Assembly: GCF_024029915.1 (NCBI RefSeq)
Contig: NZ_CP097478.1
Location: forward strand, 930,001-994,000
Direction: 5' to 3'
From: Fructilactobacillus ixorae
GTDB lineage: Bacteria; Bacillota; Bacilli; Lactobacillales; Lactobacillaceae
DNA: 64,000 nucleotides
In this document: positions 1 to 9,654 of the stretch, piece after piece
Layout of the letters: the number at the start of each line of letters is the position of its first letter
Numbering within the stretch: position 1 is the first letter of the stretch
The notes under the pieces: generated by a model
Told to the model about the DNA's origin: nothing
The model's database searches: none
The model's input: the letters and a program-made list of their open reading frames with translations, nothing else
Translations under genes and position numbers: made by a program

Positions 1-989
1 TTCATGGTCGAACCCGGTTCGTACAAGTCCTGCGTTAACGTGTCCCGCCACACCTTACCTAGTCCTTGTCCGGTTTGGGGATTAAAGGAGGGCCGTTGGG
101 CGGCGGCAACGATTTTCCCCGTCTTGGCATCCATTAACATAGCATTTAGAACCTTGGGATGGACATCACTATCAACCTGACTCATTTGGTTTTCTAGCAA
201 TAATTCGAGACTCGGATCAATCGTGGTATGCACGTTCTTACCGTTGCGAGGCTTTTTCTCGGTGGCTTTTTCGGACGGAATTTGGTACCCGTAGTTATCG
301 TGTTGACTCTTTTTTAGGCCATCTTGCCCCTTCAGGTCCTTTTCAAAGGTCCGCTCAATCCCCATTTGTCCGACTAACTGCGGTTGCTTAGTCTTTTGAT
401 CAACCTTCGCACTAGCCAGGCCAATCAAGTGGGCGGCAAACATCCCGTTCGGATACATCCGGGCCGGTTGTGACACAAAGTTCAGTCCGGAAAGCCGGGC
501 TGCCTGAAGCTTTTGCTTAGTTGACAGCGAAATGTTTTGCCCCGCGGCCCCAAACTCAACTTGGAAACTCTTGTGCTTGGGCGTTAACACTCGGTAGGCT
601 TTTTCGTATGAAATGGGCAGGTTGGCTGCGAGCACCCGGGCCGTTTTCGCTTTATCCTGCACGTACTCCGGCTGCCCCGTTAGACTCTTTTGCTTATGGT
701 CTAACACGGCATAGAGGGAATAGGTGTTGGTATTTTCTGCTAACGGCTGTCCCGTTTGGTCGTAAATGGTCCCGCGCCGGGCATGCATCACACTAGTTTG
801 ATTATAAAGTTTCTGAGTCCGATCCGCTAGGTTAACCCCATTGGCCGTTTTAAAAATGGCCTTTTGCGCAAAAAAGATGACAATCAATCCAAACACAACC
901 ACCACAAACACCAGCAGGCTTTTCCCCGCCAGACGTCGTGTTTTGATCGCCCTTCGTTGATTATTCATCTCTGTTTGTTTCTCACTCAT
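1..989 (-). CDS. pbpB: Class B penicillin-binding protein (division transpeptidase), 3' part outside window
   Basis: Septal peptidoglycan transpeptidase of the PBP2B/FtsI type. The visible 329 codons hold a short cytoplasmic N-terminus, one membrane segment at about residues 24-42 and the PBP dimerisation domain (motif RRGTIYDQTGQPLAE). The active-site tetrad S-T-M-K lies exactly at the window edge, with nucleophile Ser327, so the transpeptidase domain itself is not in the window. The ATG overlaps the ftsL stop (ATGA), which indicates translational coupling. Gene order mraZ-rsmH-ftsL-pbp is the conserved dcw cluster. Family assignment is secure; the exact paralogue name is inferred from position. 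Confidence 0.93.
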   Translation of the reverse strand, partial: MSEKQTEMNNQRRAIKTRRLAGKSLLVFVVVVFGLIVIFFAQKAIFKTANGVNLADRTQKLYNQTSVMHARRGTIYDQTGQPLAENTNTYSLYAVLDHKQKSLTGQPEYVQDKAKTARVLAANLPISYEKAYRVLTPKHKSFQVEFGAAGQNISLSTKQKLQAARLSGLNFVSQPARMYPNGMFAAHLIGLASAKVDQKTKQPQLVGQMGIERTFEKDLKGQDGLKKSQHDNYGYQIPSEKATEKKPRNGKNVHTTIDPSLELLLENQMSQVDSDVHPKVLNAMLMDAKTGKIVAAAQRPSFNPQTGQGLGKVWRDTLTQDLYEPGSTM

Positions 990-1360
990 CGACTAACATT
1001 CCTTACGGTTGCATCTGCGATTGAAAGCTGATCCTGCTTCACCACGTGGTCAATGGCCTTCATTTGTTTCCCATCTAGTTCCTGCTGATAGCTCTGGTTT
1101 TGCTGATTAATGCGGGAACTCTTGGTCGTTACGGTTTGCAACGAGCGCTGGGCCGCATTTAAATTATTCTTGGCACTAACCACCGCCACCATCATGAAAA
1201 CGACGAGTACTACGCCAACAACCATGATGGTTTTTTCAAACGGCGAAAGCCGGAGATGACCCTGTGCCTCCTGGCGTTCTCGTTGTGCTCGTTGCTGTTG
1301 AAACGATTTTCGTGAATATGTACTTGTACTTTGTTGTTCCAAGAGTCCATTCTGTGACAC
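986..1360 (-). CDS. ftsL: Cell division protein FtsL
   Basis: Small bitopic division protein of 124 aa. It has a charged cytoplasmic N-terminus of about 44 residues, one membrane helix at about 45-62 (IMVVGVVLVVFMMVAVV) and a short extracytoplasmic coiled coil rich in Gln, Asn and Lys, the layout typical of FtsL. Its stop overlaps the start of the PBP gene, and it begins 11 bp after rsmH. FtsL binds DivIC and DivIB at the septum (family knowledge). Sequence conservation in this family is low, so the call rests on topology and position. Confidence 0.88.
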   Translation of the reverse strand: MSQNGLLEQQSTSTYSRKSFQQQRAQRERQEAQGHLRLSPFEKTIMVVGVVLVVFMMVAVVSAKNNLNAAQRSLQTVTTKSSRINQQNQSYQQELDGKQMKAIDHVVKQDQLSIADATVRNVSR

Positions 1361-1371
1361 GGTACTTCCTC

Positions 1372-2316
1372 CTATCTAATTCTTTCGATAATGCGTAACT
1401 TGGCGCTATGCGAACGATGATTTTCCGTTTGCTCCGTGCTGCTGGGTAAAATCGGTTTCTTTTGCACCAGTCGAAAATGGGGTTGTAACTCGGGGGGGAT
1501 CACCGGTAAATTGGGCGGTAAATCCACAATTTCGGTTTCTTCTTTAAATAACCGTTTTACCAAACGATCCTCTAGCGATTGAAAGGTAATCACTGCGAGC
1601 CGCCCCTGTACACTTAACAGTTCTAACGCCTGCTCAAGGGATTCCTCGAGGGCCCCTAACTCATCGTTCACCGCAATGCGAATGGCTTGAAACACCCGTT
1701 TAGCGGGATTGCCCCCGTGGCGTCGGGCGGCAGCGGGAATGGCGGTTTTCACCAACGCGGCTAATTCCGTCGTGGTAACAATTGGGTGTTCACTGCGAAC
1801 CCGTTCAATTTTTCTGGCAATTGGCTTCGCAAACTTTTCTTCGCCATACCGAAAGAAAATCCGAACCAAATCAGCATATGGCCATTGATTAACGACTTGG
1901 TAAGCATCCAAAGTCTGGCGTTGGTCCATTCGCATATCCAAGCGGGCATCGCGCTGATAACTAAACCCGCGTTCTGCATCATCAAATTGGGGGGAAGAAA
2001 CCCCTAAATCATAAATAATCCCATCGACTTCTGTGACTCCTTCTTTGGCCAGGTCCGGTTTCAAATTACGAAAGTTATCATGAATAAAGGTCACTGCCTG
2101 GCGCTCTAAATCCGTTTGTAGGTGAGTTTGGTTGTAGGTAATTGCGGCTTGATCTTGATCAAAGGCGTACAGATGGCCGGTATTTAACTGCGAAAGGAGC
2201 CGAGCACTATGACCCCCACCCCCAAGGGTGCAGTCCACATAGGTTCCAGCGGGGTTGACTTGCAAGCCATCCACCGCTTCCGCTAATAATACTGTCTCGT
2301 GCTTAAATTCCGTCAT
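1372..2316 (-). CDS. rsmH: 16S rRNA (cytosine1402-N4)-methyltransferase RsmH
   Basis: SAM-dependent methyltransferase (MraW) that modifies N4 of C1402 in 16S rRNA. At 314 aa it has normal family length. The N-terminal signature [13 protein letters not shown], the SAM-binding region [13 protein letters not shown] and the segment [18 protein letters not shown] are all present, and the C-terminal part has [15 protein letters not shown]. It lies 18 bp downstream of mraZ and just upstream of ftsL in the same direction, so it is part of the dcw operon. Confidence 0.96.
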   Translation of the reverse strand: MTEFKHETVLLAEAVDGLQVNPAGTYVDCTLGGGGHSARLLSQLNTGHLYAFDQDQAAITYNQTHLQTDLERQAVTFIHDNFRNLKPDLAKEGVTEVDGIIYDLGVSSPQFDDAERGFSYQRDARLDMRMDQRQTLDAYQVVNQWPYADLVRIFFRYGEEKFAKPIARKIERVRSEHPIVTTTELAALVKTAIPAAARRHGGNPAKRVFQAIRIAVNDELGALEESLEQALELLSVQGRLAVITFQSLEDRLVKRLFKEETEIVDLPPNLPVIPPELQPHFRLVQKKPILPSSTEQTENHRSHSAKLRIIERIR

Positions 2317-2334
2317 TAATCCTAACTCCTACGG

Positions 2335-2760
2335 TTAAAAATCCAATAAATTCTCAGCAATTTCGTTAAAGTCATCCTGAGCTTGGTCGTTATAGCGATC
2401 CCATCGCTCCGCATCCCAAATTTCAAAACGCTTTGAAACTCCGGTTAACACACACTGTTTTTGCAACTTGGCATACTTGATCAGGGGTTCCGGGAGGTTA
2501 ATCCGACCCTGCTTGTCCAGCTCACACTCCGTCGCTGCGGAGAAAAAGAGTCGCGCAAAGGTCCGGGCATCCCGCTTATTAAACGGCAGATGGTCAATTT
2601 CTGCCTGCACCTGCTCCCATTCTGCCGGTGGGTAGCCAAAGAGACAGCCGTCTAGTCCGCGGGTGACCATAAACTGCGGACCAAGCTGTTCACGAAACTT
2701 AGCGGGAATAATGAGGCGTCCTTTCGTGTCAATATTGTGACGATATTCACCAAGTAGCAC
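2335..2760 (-). CDS. mraZ: Transcriptional regulator MraZ
   Basis: DNA-binding regulator of the dcw cluster, with two AbrB-like SpoVT repeats: residues about 3-50 (GEYRHNIDTKGRLIIPAKFR) and a second copy with DKQGRINLPEPL. I chose the GTG at 2760 because the resulting start (V-L-L-G-E-Y) matches the usual three residues before GEY and because a GGGGG ribosome site lies 8 nt upstream. An in-frame TTG at 2775 would add five residues but sits too close to its AGGGG. Length is then 141 aa, as expected. It is the first gene of the minus-strand dcw operon. Confidence 0.93.
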   Translation of the reverse strand: MLLGEYRHNIDTKGRLIIPAKFREQLGPQFMVTRGLDGCLFGYPPAEWEQVQAEIDHLPFNKRDARTFARLFFSAATECELDKQGRINLPEPLIKYAKLQKQCVLTGVSKRFEIWDAERWDRYNDQAQDDFNEIAENLLDF

Positions 2761-2797
2761 TAGTAAGACCCCCAATCCCCTAAAACTAATCTCAGTC

Positions 2798-2812
2798 TAC
2801 CACAATCTCCCA
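2798..2812 (-). promoter_or_regulatory. Candidate MraZ operator (TGGNA boxes)
   Basis: On the minus strand, TGGGA (2812-2808) and TGGTA (2802-2798) occur 10 bp apart just upstream of mraZ. MraZ is known to bind tandem TGGG-type boxes with a 10-bp period and to repress its own operon. Only two boxes are clear here, one with a mismatch, so this is a candidate only. Confidence 0.35.
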
Positions 2813-2843
2813 CTTGCAACCACTTAATTTAAATTCTTTCCCA

Positions 2844-2882
2844 CAAAAAAAGTAGCATGAGAACATGTGTTCTCATGCTACT
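2844..2882 (-). terminator. Rho-independent terminator after the DUF3397 gene
   Basis: Perfect inverted repeat AGTAGCATGAGAAC / GTTCTCATGCTACT with a 4-nt loop, followed on the minus strand by a run of seven T. It ends transcription of the DUF3397 gene before the dcw operon; the stop codon of that gene overlaps the stem. Confidence 0.85.
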
Positions 2883-3277
2883 TAGAGCCGAATTCCAATT
2901 TCATAAAAGAGGGCAATCACGTAACCAAGGAGCCAATATAAATCTCCAATCCGCCACCAAATTATAAAAAAATGTTTGAACAAAACTTCACCATCTTTGA
3001 ATAATTGCCCCAATAGAACAACCATTCCAATTACACACCAGCCACAAAGTAGGGCTGGAAGCCAGGTATTGCCATGCTCATCAATGGTCAAAGTCGGCAT
3101 TACAACCATGGCAAACAGTGGCCACAGATCCAGCAGTCGCAGCCGCGGTAGTACCTGCCGTTTCAACAACCGGCGTACGAGACTGATGATTAAAAGCGCG
3201 CCAATCAAGCCCAGAACCGGGACGAGTTGCGCCTGAAACAAGCTACCAATTTGCTGGGGAACTTGCACCAAGTTCAT
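2882..3277 (-). CDS. DUF3397 family small membrane protein
   Basis: A 131-aa membrane protein with four predicted helices (about residues 17-36, 48-66, 70-89 and 110-127). The pattern, size and position directly upstream of mraZ match the DUF3397 family of lactobacilli; the function is unknown. A GGAGG ribosome site lies 8 nt before the ATG. It is separated from mraZ by a strong terminator, so it is transcribed apart from the dcw genes. Confidence 0.7.
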   Translation of the reverse strand: MNLVQVPQQIGSLFQAQLVPVLGLIGALLIISLVRRLLKRQVLPRLRLLDLWPLFAMVVMPTLTIDEHGNTWLPALLCGWCVIGMVVLLGQLFKDGEVLFKHFFIIWWRIGDLYWLLGYVIALFYEIGIRL

Positions 3278-3300
3278 GAAAATCCTCCTTCATATCCCAT

Positions 3301-3329
3301 TTGCAAAGACTGCCCGACACCTTTAGAAT
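3301..3329 (+). promoter_or_regulatory. Promoter of the DUF4044-like gene
   Basis: A -35 box TTGCAA (3301-3306), 17-nt spacer and -10 box TAGAAT (3324-3329) face the short gene that begins at 3367. Spacing and boxes fit sigma-A. Confidence 0.55.
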
Positions 3330-3366
3330 TAAACAGAACCATTCTTAATGAAAGTGAGGGTCAACT

Positions 3367-3489
3367 TTGACAAAGTGGAGAGATAAAACAACCTTTCAAA
3401 AAATTCTGTACGTGTTCGTTTGGATCATGATTATTGTCACCCTAGCCGGGGTGGTTTTAGGATCAGCACTTACCCTATTCGGAAGTTAA
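3367..3489 (+). CDS. DUF4044-like 40-aa single-helix membrane protein
   Basis: A short gene starting with TTG (M-T-K-W-R-D-K) and ending at a TAA at 3487-3489. An AGGG ribosome site lies 6 nt before the TTG. The product has a basic N-terminus and one membrane helix (VFVWIMIIVTLAGVVLGSAL), which matches the small DUF4044 proteins of lactobacilli. It has its own promoter and ends just before a shared terminator. Function unknown. Confidence 0.65.
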   Translation: MTKWRDKTTFQKILYVFVWIMIIVTLAGVVLGSALTLFGS

Positions 3490-3511
3490 CCATCCAGACC
3501 TAATGCTAGTT

Positions 3512-3542
3512 AAAAAGGACTGAAACCCCTTCAGTCCTTTTT
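3512..3542. terminator. Bidirectional terminator between the DUF4044-like gene and ftsK
   Basis: Stem AAAAAGGACTGAA / TTCAGTCCTTTTT with loop ACCCC, flanked by A and T runs. It works in both directions and overlaps the ftsK stop codon. Confidence 0.85.
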
Positions 3543-5880
3543 AGTTTGCAGACGATTCATCAGTAGGGGGCTGTTTATAAACCGTGCGCGGCGTACTTCC
3601 GCGTTGGGGGCTCACGTAGCCTCGCTGTTCAAAATCATCAATGATCCGAGCCGCCCGATTGTAGCCAATCCGAAAGCGCCGTTGCAACATTGAGGTGCTA
3701 GCTTTGCGCTCATGCACCACATAGGCTAGCGCTTCATCAAACAATGGATCCTGCTCTTCGGCCTCCGATTCGGCCTCAAGTTCTGCATCCGTGACCACGA
3801 GGTTCTCATCATACTCGGGAGCACCCTCGTTTTTAGCCGCAGCAATCACCGCCTCTACATCGGTATCCGAAATGTATGAGCCCTGGACCCGGTTGGGTTT
3901 GGTTTGTCCAATTGGCTGGTACAGCATGTCACCACGTCCCAGGAGTTTTTCCGCCCCGTTGGCATCTAAAATCGTTCGCGAGTCGGTTCCACTGGAAACT
4001 GCAAATGCAATCCGGGAGGGCACGTTCGCCTTAATTAACCCCGTAATCACATCAACGGAAGGTCGCTGGGTCGCGAGCACCATGTGCACCCCGGCCGCCC
4101 GACCCATCTGAGCTAGCCGGATGATGGCACTTTCCACCTCATTGGAAACGGTCATCATCAAATCAGCCAGTTCGTCAACGACCACGACGATGTACGGTAA
4201 TTCCGTTTCGGTTGTCGCTTCTGTTTGACGCTTTTTCCGAATCATCTCGTTATAACCGTCAATCTTACGCTGACCGTTATTCGCAAACAGTTCGTACCGT
4301 TGTTCCATTAAGTTGACAACTTTATTCAGCGCCCGCGCTGCCTTCTTCGGATCGGAAACGACCGGCGCCAGCAGGTGGGGAATCCCGTTGTAAACCCCGA
4401 GTTCTACCCGTTTGGGATCGATGAGCATCAGTTTGACCTGATCGGGATTGGCTTTTAATAACAAACTGGTCAGCATTCCGTTAATGGCAACTGACTTACC
4501 GCTCCCCGTCGATCCCGCAATTAAGAGGTGCGGCATCCGCGTCAGATCACAAGAAATCACCTGACCGTTGACATCCTTGCCAAGGGGCACGCTTAAAATC
4601 CGCTGCTGGTCAGCCGCCGTTTGCTGTTCAAAGACCTCCCGAAAGGAGACGGTGGCGACTTTTTGGTTGGGAACTTCAATTCCAATCAAAGACTTCCCAG
4701 GAATGGGCGCCTCAATCCGGATGTCCTTGGCGGCCAAAGCCAGCGCCAGATCATCACTTAAGTTAACAATCTTACTGACCTTCACCCCAATCGCCGGTTC
4801 CAATTCGTATTCCGTCACCGATGGCCCAATCCGGACGTCTTTCACCTGGGCATCAATCCCAAAGCTCTGCAAGGTCGAGTGGAGTATTTCAGTATTATGA
4901 GTAGCGGTTTGTGATTCCTGCTTTTGACTAACCGGTGGAACCTGGTCTAAAAGATCTACCGTGGGCAATTGATACTCGGTAGTCGGCGCATCCACATTCG
5001 CAGTAGCAACGGGCGGAGCTGGTTTGTCACGGACTGCTGGTTGGGGTTGCACTTCACTAGCAACTTGAATGCGAGGAGCCATCGGAGGAACAGCTACATT
5101 CTGGTCCGCAAGATGTGGTTCGTCAGCGGACGTGGTCGGCTGGGGCGTTACCGGTGGTTCCGGCGTAGACGGCTGTGATTTGGCAGACGTCCGGGCAGTT
5201 TGCCGGGCGCGCTGGTGTCTGTGCCAAGCGGATTGACTGGCCTTTAGCCAGGCATGGACCCACTTTGCCACCACCTGCCCCACCTGAACTACATTAACCC
5301 GGAACAGTAAGAGAACCCCGGTTAGTATCAATAGGCCCGCAATGATCGTTGCCCCGAGCCAGGAAAATAATTTAACACAGCCAGCTAGCAGGACGGTCCC
5401 AATTAAACCACCCCCTGCATTAGCATGCACTTGACCCCGCATTAGGTCGGAAAGCACGGTTTCCCACGTAATTTGGACAAGTTGGACGTGAATCCCTAAC
5501 CCGTTGAACAGTAACAGGGACGCTCCTAACAAACTCCCGGCACTAAGACAAAGCAAACTCAGCCAACTTCGCCCACTAATCTTCAAGCGGGGAATTGCCA
5601 ACAACCACCAGATTCCCACCAGTGCTATCCCAATTAAGAACACGGGATAGAGATTGCCGACCGCCAACCGGGTTAAATTAGCTACCAATGCCCCCACGAG
5701 CCCCAGCTTGAAGATCCCTAACCCGGCTAAAGCAAAAATTAGTAATCCAAGCCAGTTTTTCCGGTCCTTTGCAACCACCGTTGCTAACCGGTGCCAGCTA
5801 CTGGGAGTCCGTTTGGTTGGTTTACGTCGGGTTGTTTTCTTGCGTGTTGTTCGTTTGCGCGTTGTTTGTTTAGCCGCCAC
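3541..5880 (-). CDS. ftsK: DNA translocase FtsK/SpoIIIE
   Basis: Hexameric ATP-driven DNA pump that clears chromosome termini from the division septum. The 779-aa protein has a very basic N-terminus, about four membrane helices (residues about 42-195), a Pro/Gln-rich linker (about 210-330), the motor domain with Walker A GSTGSGKS (456-463) and Walker [11 protein letters not shown] (565-574), and a C-terminal winged-helix gamma domain (about 710-770, [18 protein letters not shown]) that reads KOPS/SRS sequences. The GTG start has a GAGGG site 6 nt upstream. It follows trmL by 13 bp. Confidence 0.95.
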   Translation of the reverse strand: MAAKQTTRKRTTRKKTTRRKPTKRTPSSWHRLATVVAKDRKNWLGLLIFALAGLGIFKLGLVGALVANLTRLAVGNLYPVFLIGIALVGIWWLLAIPRLKISGRSWLSLLCLSAGSLLGASLLLFNGLGIHVQLVQITWETVLSDLMRGQVHANAGGGLIGTVLLAGCVKLFSWLGATIIAGLLILTGVLLLFRVNVVQVGQVVAKWVHAWLKASQSAWHRHQRARQTARTSAKSQPSTPEPPVTPQPTTSADEPHLADQNVAVPPMAPRIQVASEVQPQPAVRDKPAPPVATANVDAPTTEYQLPTVDLLDQVPPVSQKQESQTATHNTEILHSTLQSFGIDAQVKDVRIGPSVTEYELEPAIGVKVSKIVNLSDDLALALAAKDIRIEAPIPGKSLIGIEVPNQKVATVSFREVFEQQTAADQQRILSVPLGKDVNGQVISCDLTRMPHLLIAGSTGSGKSVAINGMLTSLLLKANPDQVKLMLIDPKRVELGVYNGIPHLLAPVVSDPKKAARALNKVVNLMEQRYELFANNGQRKIDGYNEMIRKKRQTEATTETELPYIVVVVDELADLMMTVSNEVESAIIRLAQMGRAAGVHMVLATQRPSVDVITGLIKANVPSRIAFAVSSGTDSRTILDANGAEKLLGRGDMLYQPIGQTKPNRVQGSYISDTDVEAVIAAAKNEGAPEYDENLVVTDAELEAESEAEEQDPLFDEALAYVVHERKASTSMLQRRFRIGYNRAARIIDDFEQRGYVSPQRGSTPRTVYKQPPTDESSAN

Positions 5881-5893
5881 CAGAATCCCTCAC

Positions 5894-6418
5894 TTACTCC
5901 TTAAAATCCTTTAGTTTATCGTGTTCATAGGTATGGACCCGTTCTAACCCCGCAAACGATTGCTGCCGCAAGGCCTCATAAATAACGATGGCACAGGTAT
6001 TGGACAGGTTCAAAGCCCGAATGTGTTGGTCATCTTGGGGAATCCGCAGGGCCTGCTCAGCATAGCGCTGTTCAAACCGTTCCGGTAAGCCCGTGGTTTC
6101 CTTACCAAAGATAAAGTAGTAATCCGGTTTGGGATCGTGATAATCCGGATCCGTATAGGTCTTTGTCCCAAACTTCGAAATTAAAAACATGTGCTCTGGC
6201 TGGGTCACCGTTTGCAGGAACGCCGGCAGGTTTTCGTGGTACCGAATGTCAACTTTTTCCCAGTAATCCAAGCCAGCGCGTTTCAAATGCTTATCATCAA
6301 CGGAAAAACCAAGGGGTTTGATAAGATCTAACACGGTATCAGTCCCGGCACAGGTCCGCGCAATGTTTCCGGTATTCGCGGGCATCAGGGGTTCAAATAA
6401 AACAATGTGATTCGTCAT
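5894..6418 (-). CDS. trmL: tRNA (cytidine(34)-2'-O)-methyltransferase TrmL
   Basis: SPOUT-class methyltransferase for the wobble 2'-O of tRNA-Leu. At 174 aa it has the usual size, with N-terminal signature EPLMPANTGNIARTCAGT and the C-terminal trefoil-knot motif IRALNLSNTCAIVIYEALRQ. It was formerly called CspR. It is transcribed together with ftsK on the minus strand. Confidence 0.94.
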   Translation of the reverse strand: MTNHIVLFEPLMPANTGNIARTCAGTDTVLDLIKPLGFSVDDKHLKRAGLDYWEKVDIRYHENLPAFLQTVTQPEHMFLISKFGTKTYTDPDYHDPKPDYYFIFGKETTGLPERFEQRYAEQALRIPQDDQHIRALNLSNTCAIVIYEALRQQSFAGLERVHTYEHDKLKDFKE

Positions 6419-6538
6419 GATTTCTACTCTTTCTATCTAAACTTTAGGGGTTTATTATAGCACACTTGTTCGCCTTGTTTCGTCACAACCGCAAGTAGCG
6501 AGGCATCATGATATGATGGCAATAGGAGGATGATTAAA

Positions 6539-7120
6539 ATGCAAATTGAACCTTTAATTACCACGTTTCAAGAAGTGCCCGCAGCAACAACCACCGCAAC
6601 GCTTCGGGTGGCACTCGCTAACCACCAGTTAACTCCCAGCCGGGGGTTAATTGCTGAAACCGTCCGGTATCTTCACGAACACGAAACTAGTTTAGACGTC
6701 CTGGTCAGCGCTGCTCCTGAGCGCAGTGCGTGGAATGATGCCGAATTAAACCTGATGGAGTCAGACCTGTTTACCTGTCAGGAACTCGGCGCAGACGGTG
6801 TCATCATTGGGGCGACCACGAAGACCGGCCAGCTTGATTACGAAGGCTTAGCCGTTTTAATTGGCGCCGCTGACGGCATGGAACTCTTCTTTTCACCGGC
6901 GATCACCCAACTTCCGGAATCCGAATGGGAAACTGCCTTTGCGTGGCTGAGCGAGCAACAGTTTAGTGGCATCGTTGCCGCAGATCATTTAGCCGCGTTA
7001 GCCGAGGCCCTCACCGCATTTCCGACCTTACAATTAATTCCACTGGTTGCAAGCGAGGCGGAGCAGGCAACCGTTAATAACCAGTTACACCCCCAACGCA
7101 TCATCACACCCCTTCGTTGA
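6539..7120 (+). CDS. CutC-like (copper homeostasis protein CutC family) protein
   Basis: A 193-aa TIM-barrel-like protein. The segment ESDLFTCQELGADGVIIGATTKTGQLD resembles the CutC core (LGADGVVFGAL...DG), and an FSPAITQL segment takes the place of the usual FHRAFD. The start chosen is the ATG at 6539, because the ATG at 6530 lies inside the AGGAGG ribosome site. It is shorter than standard CutC and the family's MIRPRGG motif is replaced by VLVSAAPERS, so it is a diverged member. A direct role in copper handling is doubtful. Confidence 0.6.
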   Translation: MQIEPLITTFQEVPAATTTATLRVALANHQLTPSRGLIAETVRYLHEHETSLDVLVSAAPERSAWNDAELNLMESDLFTCQELGADGVIIGATTKTGQLDYEGLAVLIGAADGMELFFSPAITQLPESEWETAFAWLSEQQFSGIVAADHLAALAEALTAFPTLQLIPLVASEAEQATVNNQLHPQRIITPLR

Positions 7121-7126
7121 TGAAAC

Positions 7127-7160
7127 AAAAGAGCTTTCCTAACCGGGAAAGCTCTTTTTT
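7127..7160. terminator. Bidirectional terminator between cutC-like gene and rluD-type gene
   Basis: Stem AAAAGAGCTTTCC / GGGAAAGCTCTTTT with a short loop, A run on one side and T run on the other. The pseudouridine synthase stop codon lies in the loop. Confidence 0.85.
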
Positions 7161-8041
7161 GGTTGCATCAACTGCCGCAACTCGGCTGGCCACGGGGTGG
7201 TAACCGCAATCATTTGCTGCCCTAACTGATCCCAAAAGGCCATCCGGTAACAGTGAAGCGCCTGATGGTCTAACTCGTGGTTGGTGGGGTTATACAACCA
7301 GTCCCCCACTAACGGTAATCCAAGGGCGGCAAAGTGAACCCGAATCTGATGGGTTCGCCCCGTGTGCAGGCGAATTTTAACCAGCGTGTGCTGACCAGTT
7401 CTTGCAACCCGCCAAAATTCAGTTCGTGAGTACCGGCCGGTCGCCAAGACCATCCGGGCTAAAAACGACCCCGGTTTTTGCCCAATCGGCAACACAATGG
7501 AAGCATGCTCGTTGACGATCCGCCCCGTTACCACAGCTACGTATTCCTTGCGCACACGATGTTGCTGTAACTGCCGGTCAACCAAAGAGTGCGCAAAACT
7601 ATGCTTTGCAAAGATCACGGGTCCACTGGTCCCCCGGTCTAATCGGTTCACGACGTGAATGACCCGATTTTCAGTTTCTTGGCGACAATAATACCCGAGC
7701 ACCCGGTTCACCAGTGTGTCGTTAGGATACAGGTGGGAAGGCACCGTTGCCACGTTAGCGGGCTTGTTTACGATTAAATAGTTATCATCCTCAAACAAAA
7801 TCTGCACCGGATGGTGTGACACCTGCAAGTGGGGATTTTGGGGTTCGGGAGGCAAGCAGAGGGTAATCTGATCCCCAGGCTGTAGCATCGTGTGGGGATA
7901 CCGGGGGTGCTGATTAACCAAAATCGTGCCTCCATGAAACTTGATGCGTTTTAATTGTGAACGGGTCACGCCACGATGCTTCAAAAAGGTGTGTAATTTC
8001 AGCGGGGTGGATTGGTGATTAACCCAGTGAAACTCAGTCAT
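7139..8041 (-). CDS. RluA/RluD-family rRNA pseudouridine synthase
   Basis: Converts uridine to pseudouridine in structured RNA, most likely 23S rRNA. The 300-aa product has an N-terminal S4-like RNA-binding part (LHTFLKHRGVTRSQLKRIKFHGGTILVN, about 16-44), and the catalytic motif NRLDRGTSGPVIFAK with the conserved Asp, and the later HTGRTHQIRVHFAALGLPLVGD motif. It overlaps nadK by 8 nt. The order relQ-nadK-rluD is the one seen in Bacillus (yjbM-ppnK-yjbO). Confidence 0.92.
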   Translation of the reverse strand: MTEFHWVNHQSTPLKLHTFLKHRGVTRSQLKRIKFHGGTILVNQHPRYPHTMLQPGDQITLCLPPEPQNPHLQVSHHPVQILFEDDNYLIVNKPANVATVPSHLYPNDTLVNRVLGYYCRQETENRVIHVVNRLDRGTSGPVIFAKHSFAHSLVDRQLQQHRVRKEYVAVVTGRIVNEHASIVLPIGQKPGSFLARMVLATGRYSRTEFWRVARTGQHTLVKIRLHTGRTHQIRVHFAALGLPLVGDWLYNPTNHELDHQALHCYRMAFWDQLGQQMIAVTTPWPAELRQLMQPKKSFPG

Positions 8042-8846
8042 TCAGATCTTCCCCGATAAAGGAATTCCCAACCCGCTTCCAGAAGTGCGTGTGCCGGTAC
8101 TTAGCAAAGTAAATCCGCCGCTCAGAAATACGGTAGGTGATCGCCTTAATGGGTCGGTCTTTAACTAATAATTGATCACAGGTTAACACGTTGTGCAGAG
8201 AAACATTCGGCACAATGGTGAGTTCTTCTGAAGGCGGAATAATGATTGGAGAACCAATCGTTCGAAAGACCCGGTTGTTAATCGAGGCCATTTCGGCCAC
8301 TTGCACCGCATTAAACTTCGGCGAGATGATCGCCCCACCCACTGATTTATTATAAGCGGTCGAACCGGTGGGGGTAGAAATACAGAGCCCATCGCCCCGG
8401 AAGTTTTCAAATAACTGGTCCTTGATGTAAATCTTTCCGACCATCGTTCCAAACAGTTTTTTCACCGTGGATTCATTTAGGGCCAGCATGTAATCTGGTT
8501 CACCCTGGTCTGAATACTCCACCTTAATGTCTAGGAGCGGATAACTAACACTCTGCCCGTTATCCCGTTCCAAACTGGAAACCAACTGCTCTACCTCGTT
8601 ATCCCGCCAGTCCGTATAAAACCCTAGGTGCCCCGTGTGCACCCCCACAAAGCGAATTTTTTCTACCAAGTCTTTATAATGGTGAAACGCCGATAGGAGG
8701 GTTCCATCCCCGCCAACCGAAATTACAACCTCGGGATTTAACTCATCCAGTTGCAATTGTTGGGAGTTATTAATTAGGTTAGATAATGACGTTGCTACCT
8801 CTGTAGACGTCGGATTGTCATTACCAAAAATTGCAATGCGCATCAT
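8034..8846 (-). CDS. nadK: NAD kinase
   Basis: Phosphorylates NAD to NADP with ATP. The 270-aa protein has the GGDGT loop (45-49) and the second conserved region ALNESTVKK, plus CISTPTGSTAYNKSVGG, which shapes the NAD site. Two adjacent ATG codons are possible starts; the upstream GGAG suits the second (8843) slightly better. The start overlaps the relQ stop, so the two are translationally coupled. Confidence 0.95.
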   Translation of the reverse strand: MMRIAIFGNDNPTSTEVATSLSNLINNSQQLQLDELNPEVVISVGGDGTLLSAFHHYKDLVEKIRFVGVHTGHLGFYTDWRDNEVEQLVSSLERDNGQSVSYPLLDIKVEYSDQGEPDYMLALNESTVKKLFGTMVGKIYIKDQLFENFRGDGLCISTPTGSTAYNKSVGGAIISPKFNAVQVAEMASINNRVFRTIGSPIIIPPSEELTIVPNVSLHNVLTCDQLLVKDRPIKAITYRISERRIYFAKYRHTHFWKRVGNSFIGEDLND

Positions 8847-9481
8847 TGTTCTCCTTTATCATCCTTTATTGCTTCATCCTCATCTGCATCCGCAGCCGCT
8901 AGTTCATGATGAATTTGTGACATTTCTTCATCGAGTTTAAACGCCGTCTCAGAGGCCGCCTGCAGCCGTTGATGCACATCGGGGGGGAAAACATCCGGAT
9001 GCTTATAATTGAGTGAATGTTCTAACGTTGCCCAGAAGTTCATGGCGAGGGTCCGAATCTGAATTTCCACGAGGATCTCACGCTGCCCCGTCACCAGTTG
9101 CAACGGGTACCGAAACACGATGTGATACGAGCGGTACCCACTCTCCTTTTCGTTGTTCACGTAGTCTCGTTCCGACACAATCTCGACGTCATTACGACGG
9201 CGCAGTAGTTGCACTACCTCATAGACATCATCTAAAAAGGGGCACATGATTCGTAGGCCACAGAGATCTTCCATATCTTCCGTCAAACGTTCCGGCGTAA
9301 TGTTACGCCGCTTCATTTTTTCTTGAATGCTTGCCACCGATTTAATCCGACTCGTGACAAATTCAATCGGCGAGTGCTCATCTTGGAGCTGAAACTCCTT
9401 CCGAATTCCGCGTAGTTTTACTTTCCATTCTTTTGCGGCTTGTTGGTAGGGAAACAAGAGTAATTCCCAATTTTGCGACAC
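8843..9481 (-). CDS. relQ: Small alarmone synthetase RelQ
   Basis: Single-domain (p)ppGpp synthetase of 212 aa that makes the stringent-response alarmone from GTP or GDP. The synthetase core is clear: KSVASIQEKMKRR, the substrate region YRSYHIVFRYP and VEIQIRTLAMNFWATLEHSL. There is no HD hydrolase, TGS or ACT domain. It starts with GTG behind a GAGGTGG site. It leads the relQ-nadK-rluD operon and diverges from spxH. Confidence 0.94.
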   Translation of the reverse strand: MSQNWELLLFPYQQAAKEWKVKLRGIRKEFQLQDEHSPIEFVTSRIKSVASIQEKMKRRNITPERLTEDMEDLCGLRIMCPFLDDVYEVVQLLRRRNDVEIVSERDYVNNEKESGYRSYHIVFRYPLQLVTGQREILVEIQIRTLAMNFWATLEHSLNYKHPDVFPPDVHQRLQAASETAFKLDEEMSQIHHELAAADADEDEAIKDDKGEQ

Positions 9482-9654
9482 AAAACCACCTCATTTACAG
9501 TTGATAATGTCATGATACCATACCCACCCCGCGCGCTTTTAACTTTCAGAGACAAAATCATTGAATTTTGGGCAAAATTTGGTATTCTTGATAATGCATC
9601 TATATTATAAAGTTTGTCTTAAAAACCTTAAAAATTCAGAAAGGAGCGTTCGGG

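Noticed and set aside
6530..6538. ATG at 6530 as start of the CutC-like gene
   Set aside because: It overlaps the AGGAGG ribosome site; the ATG at 6539 is correctly spaced.
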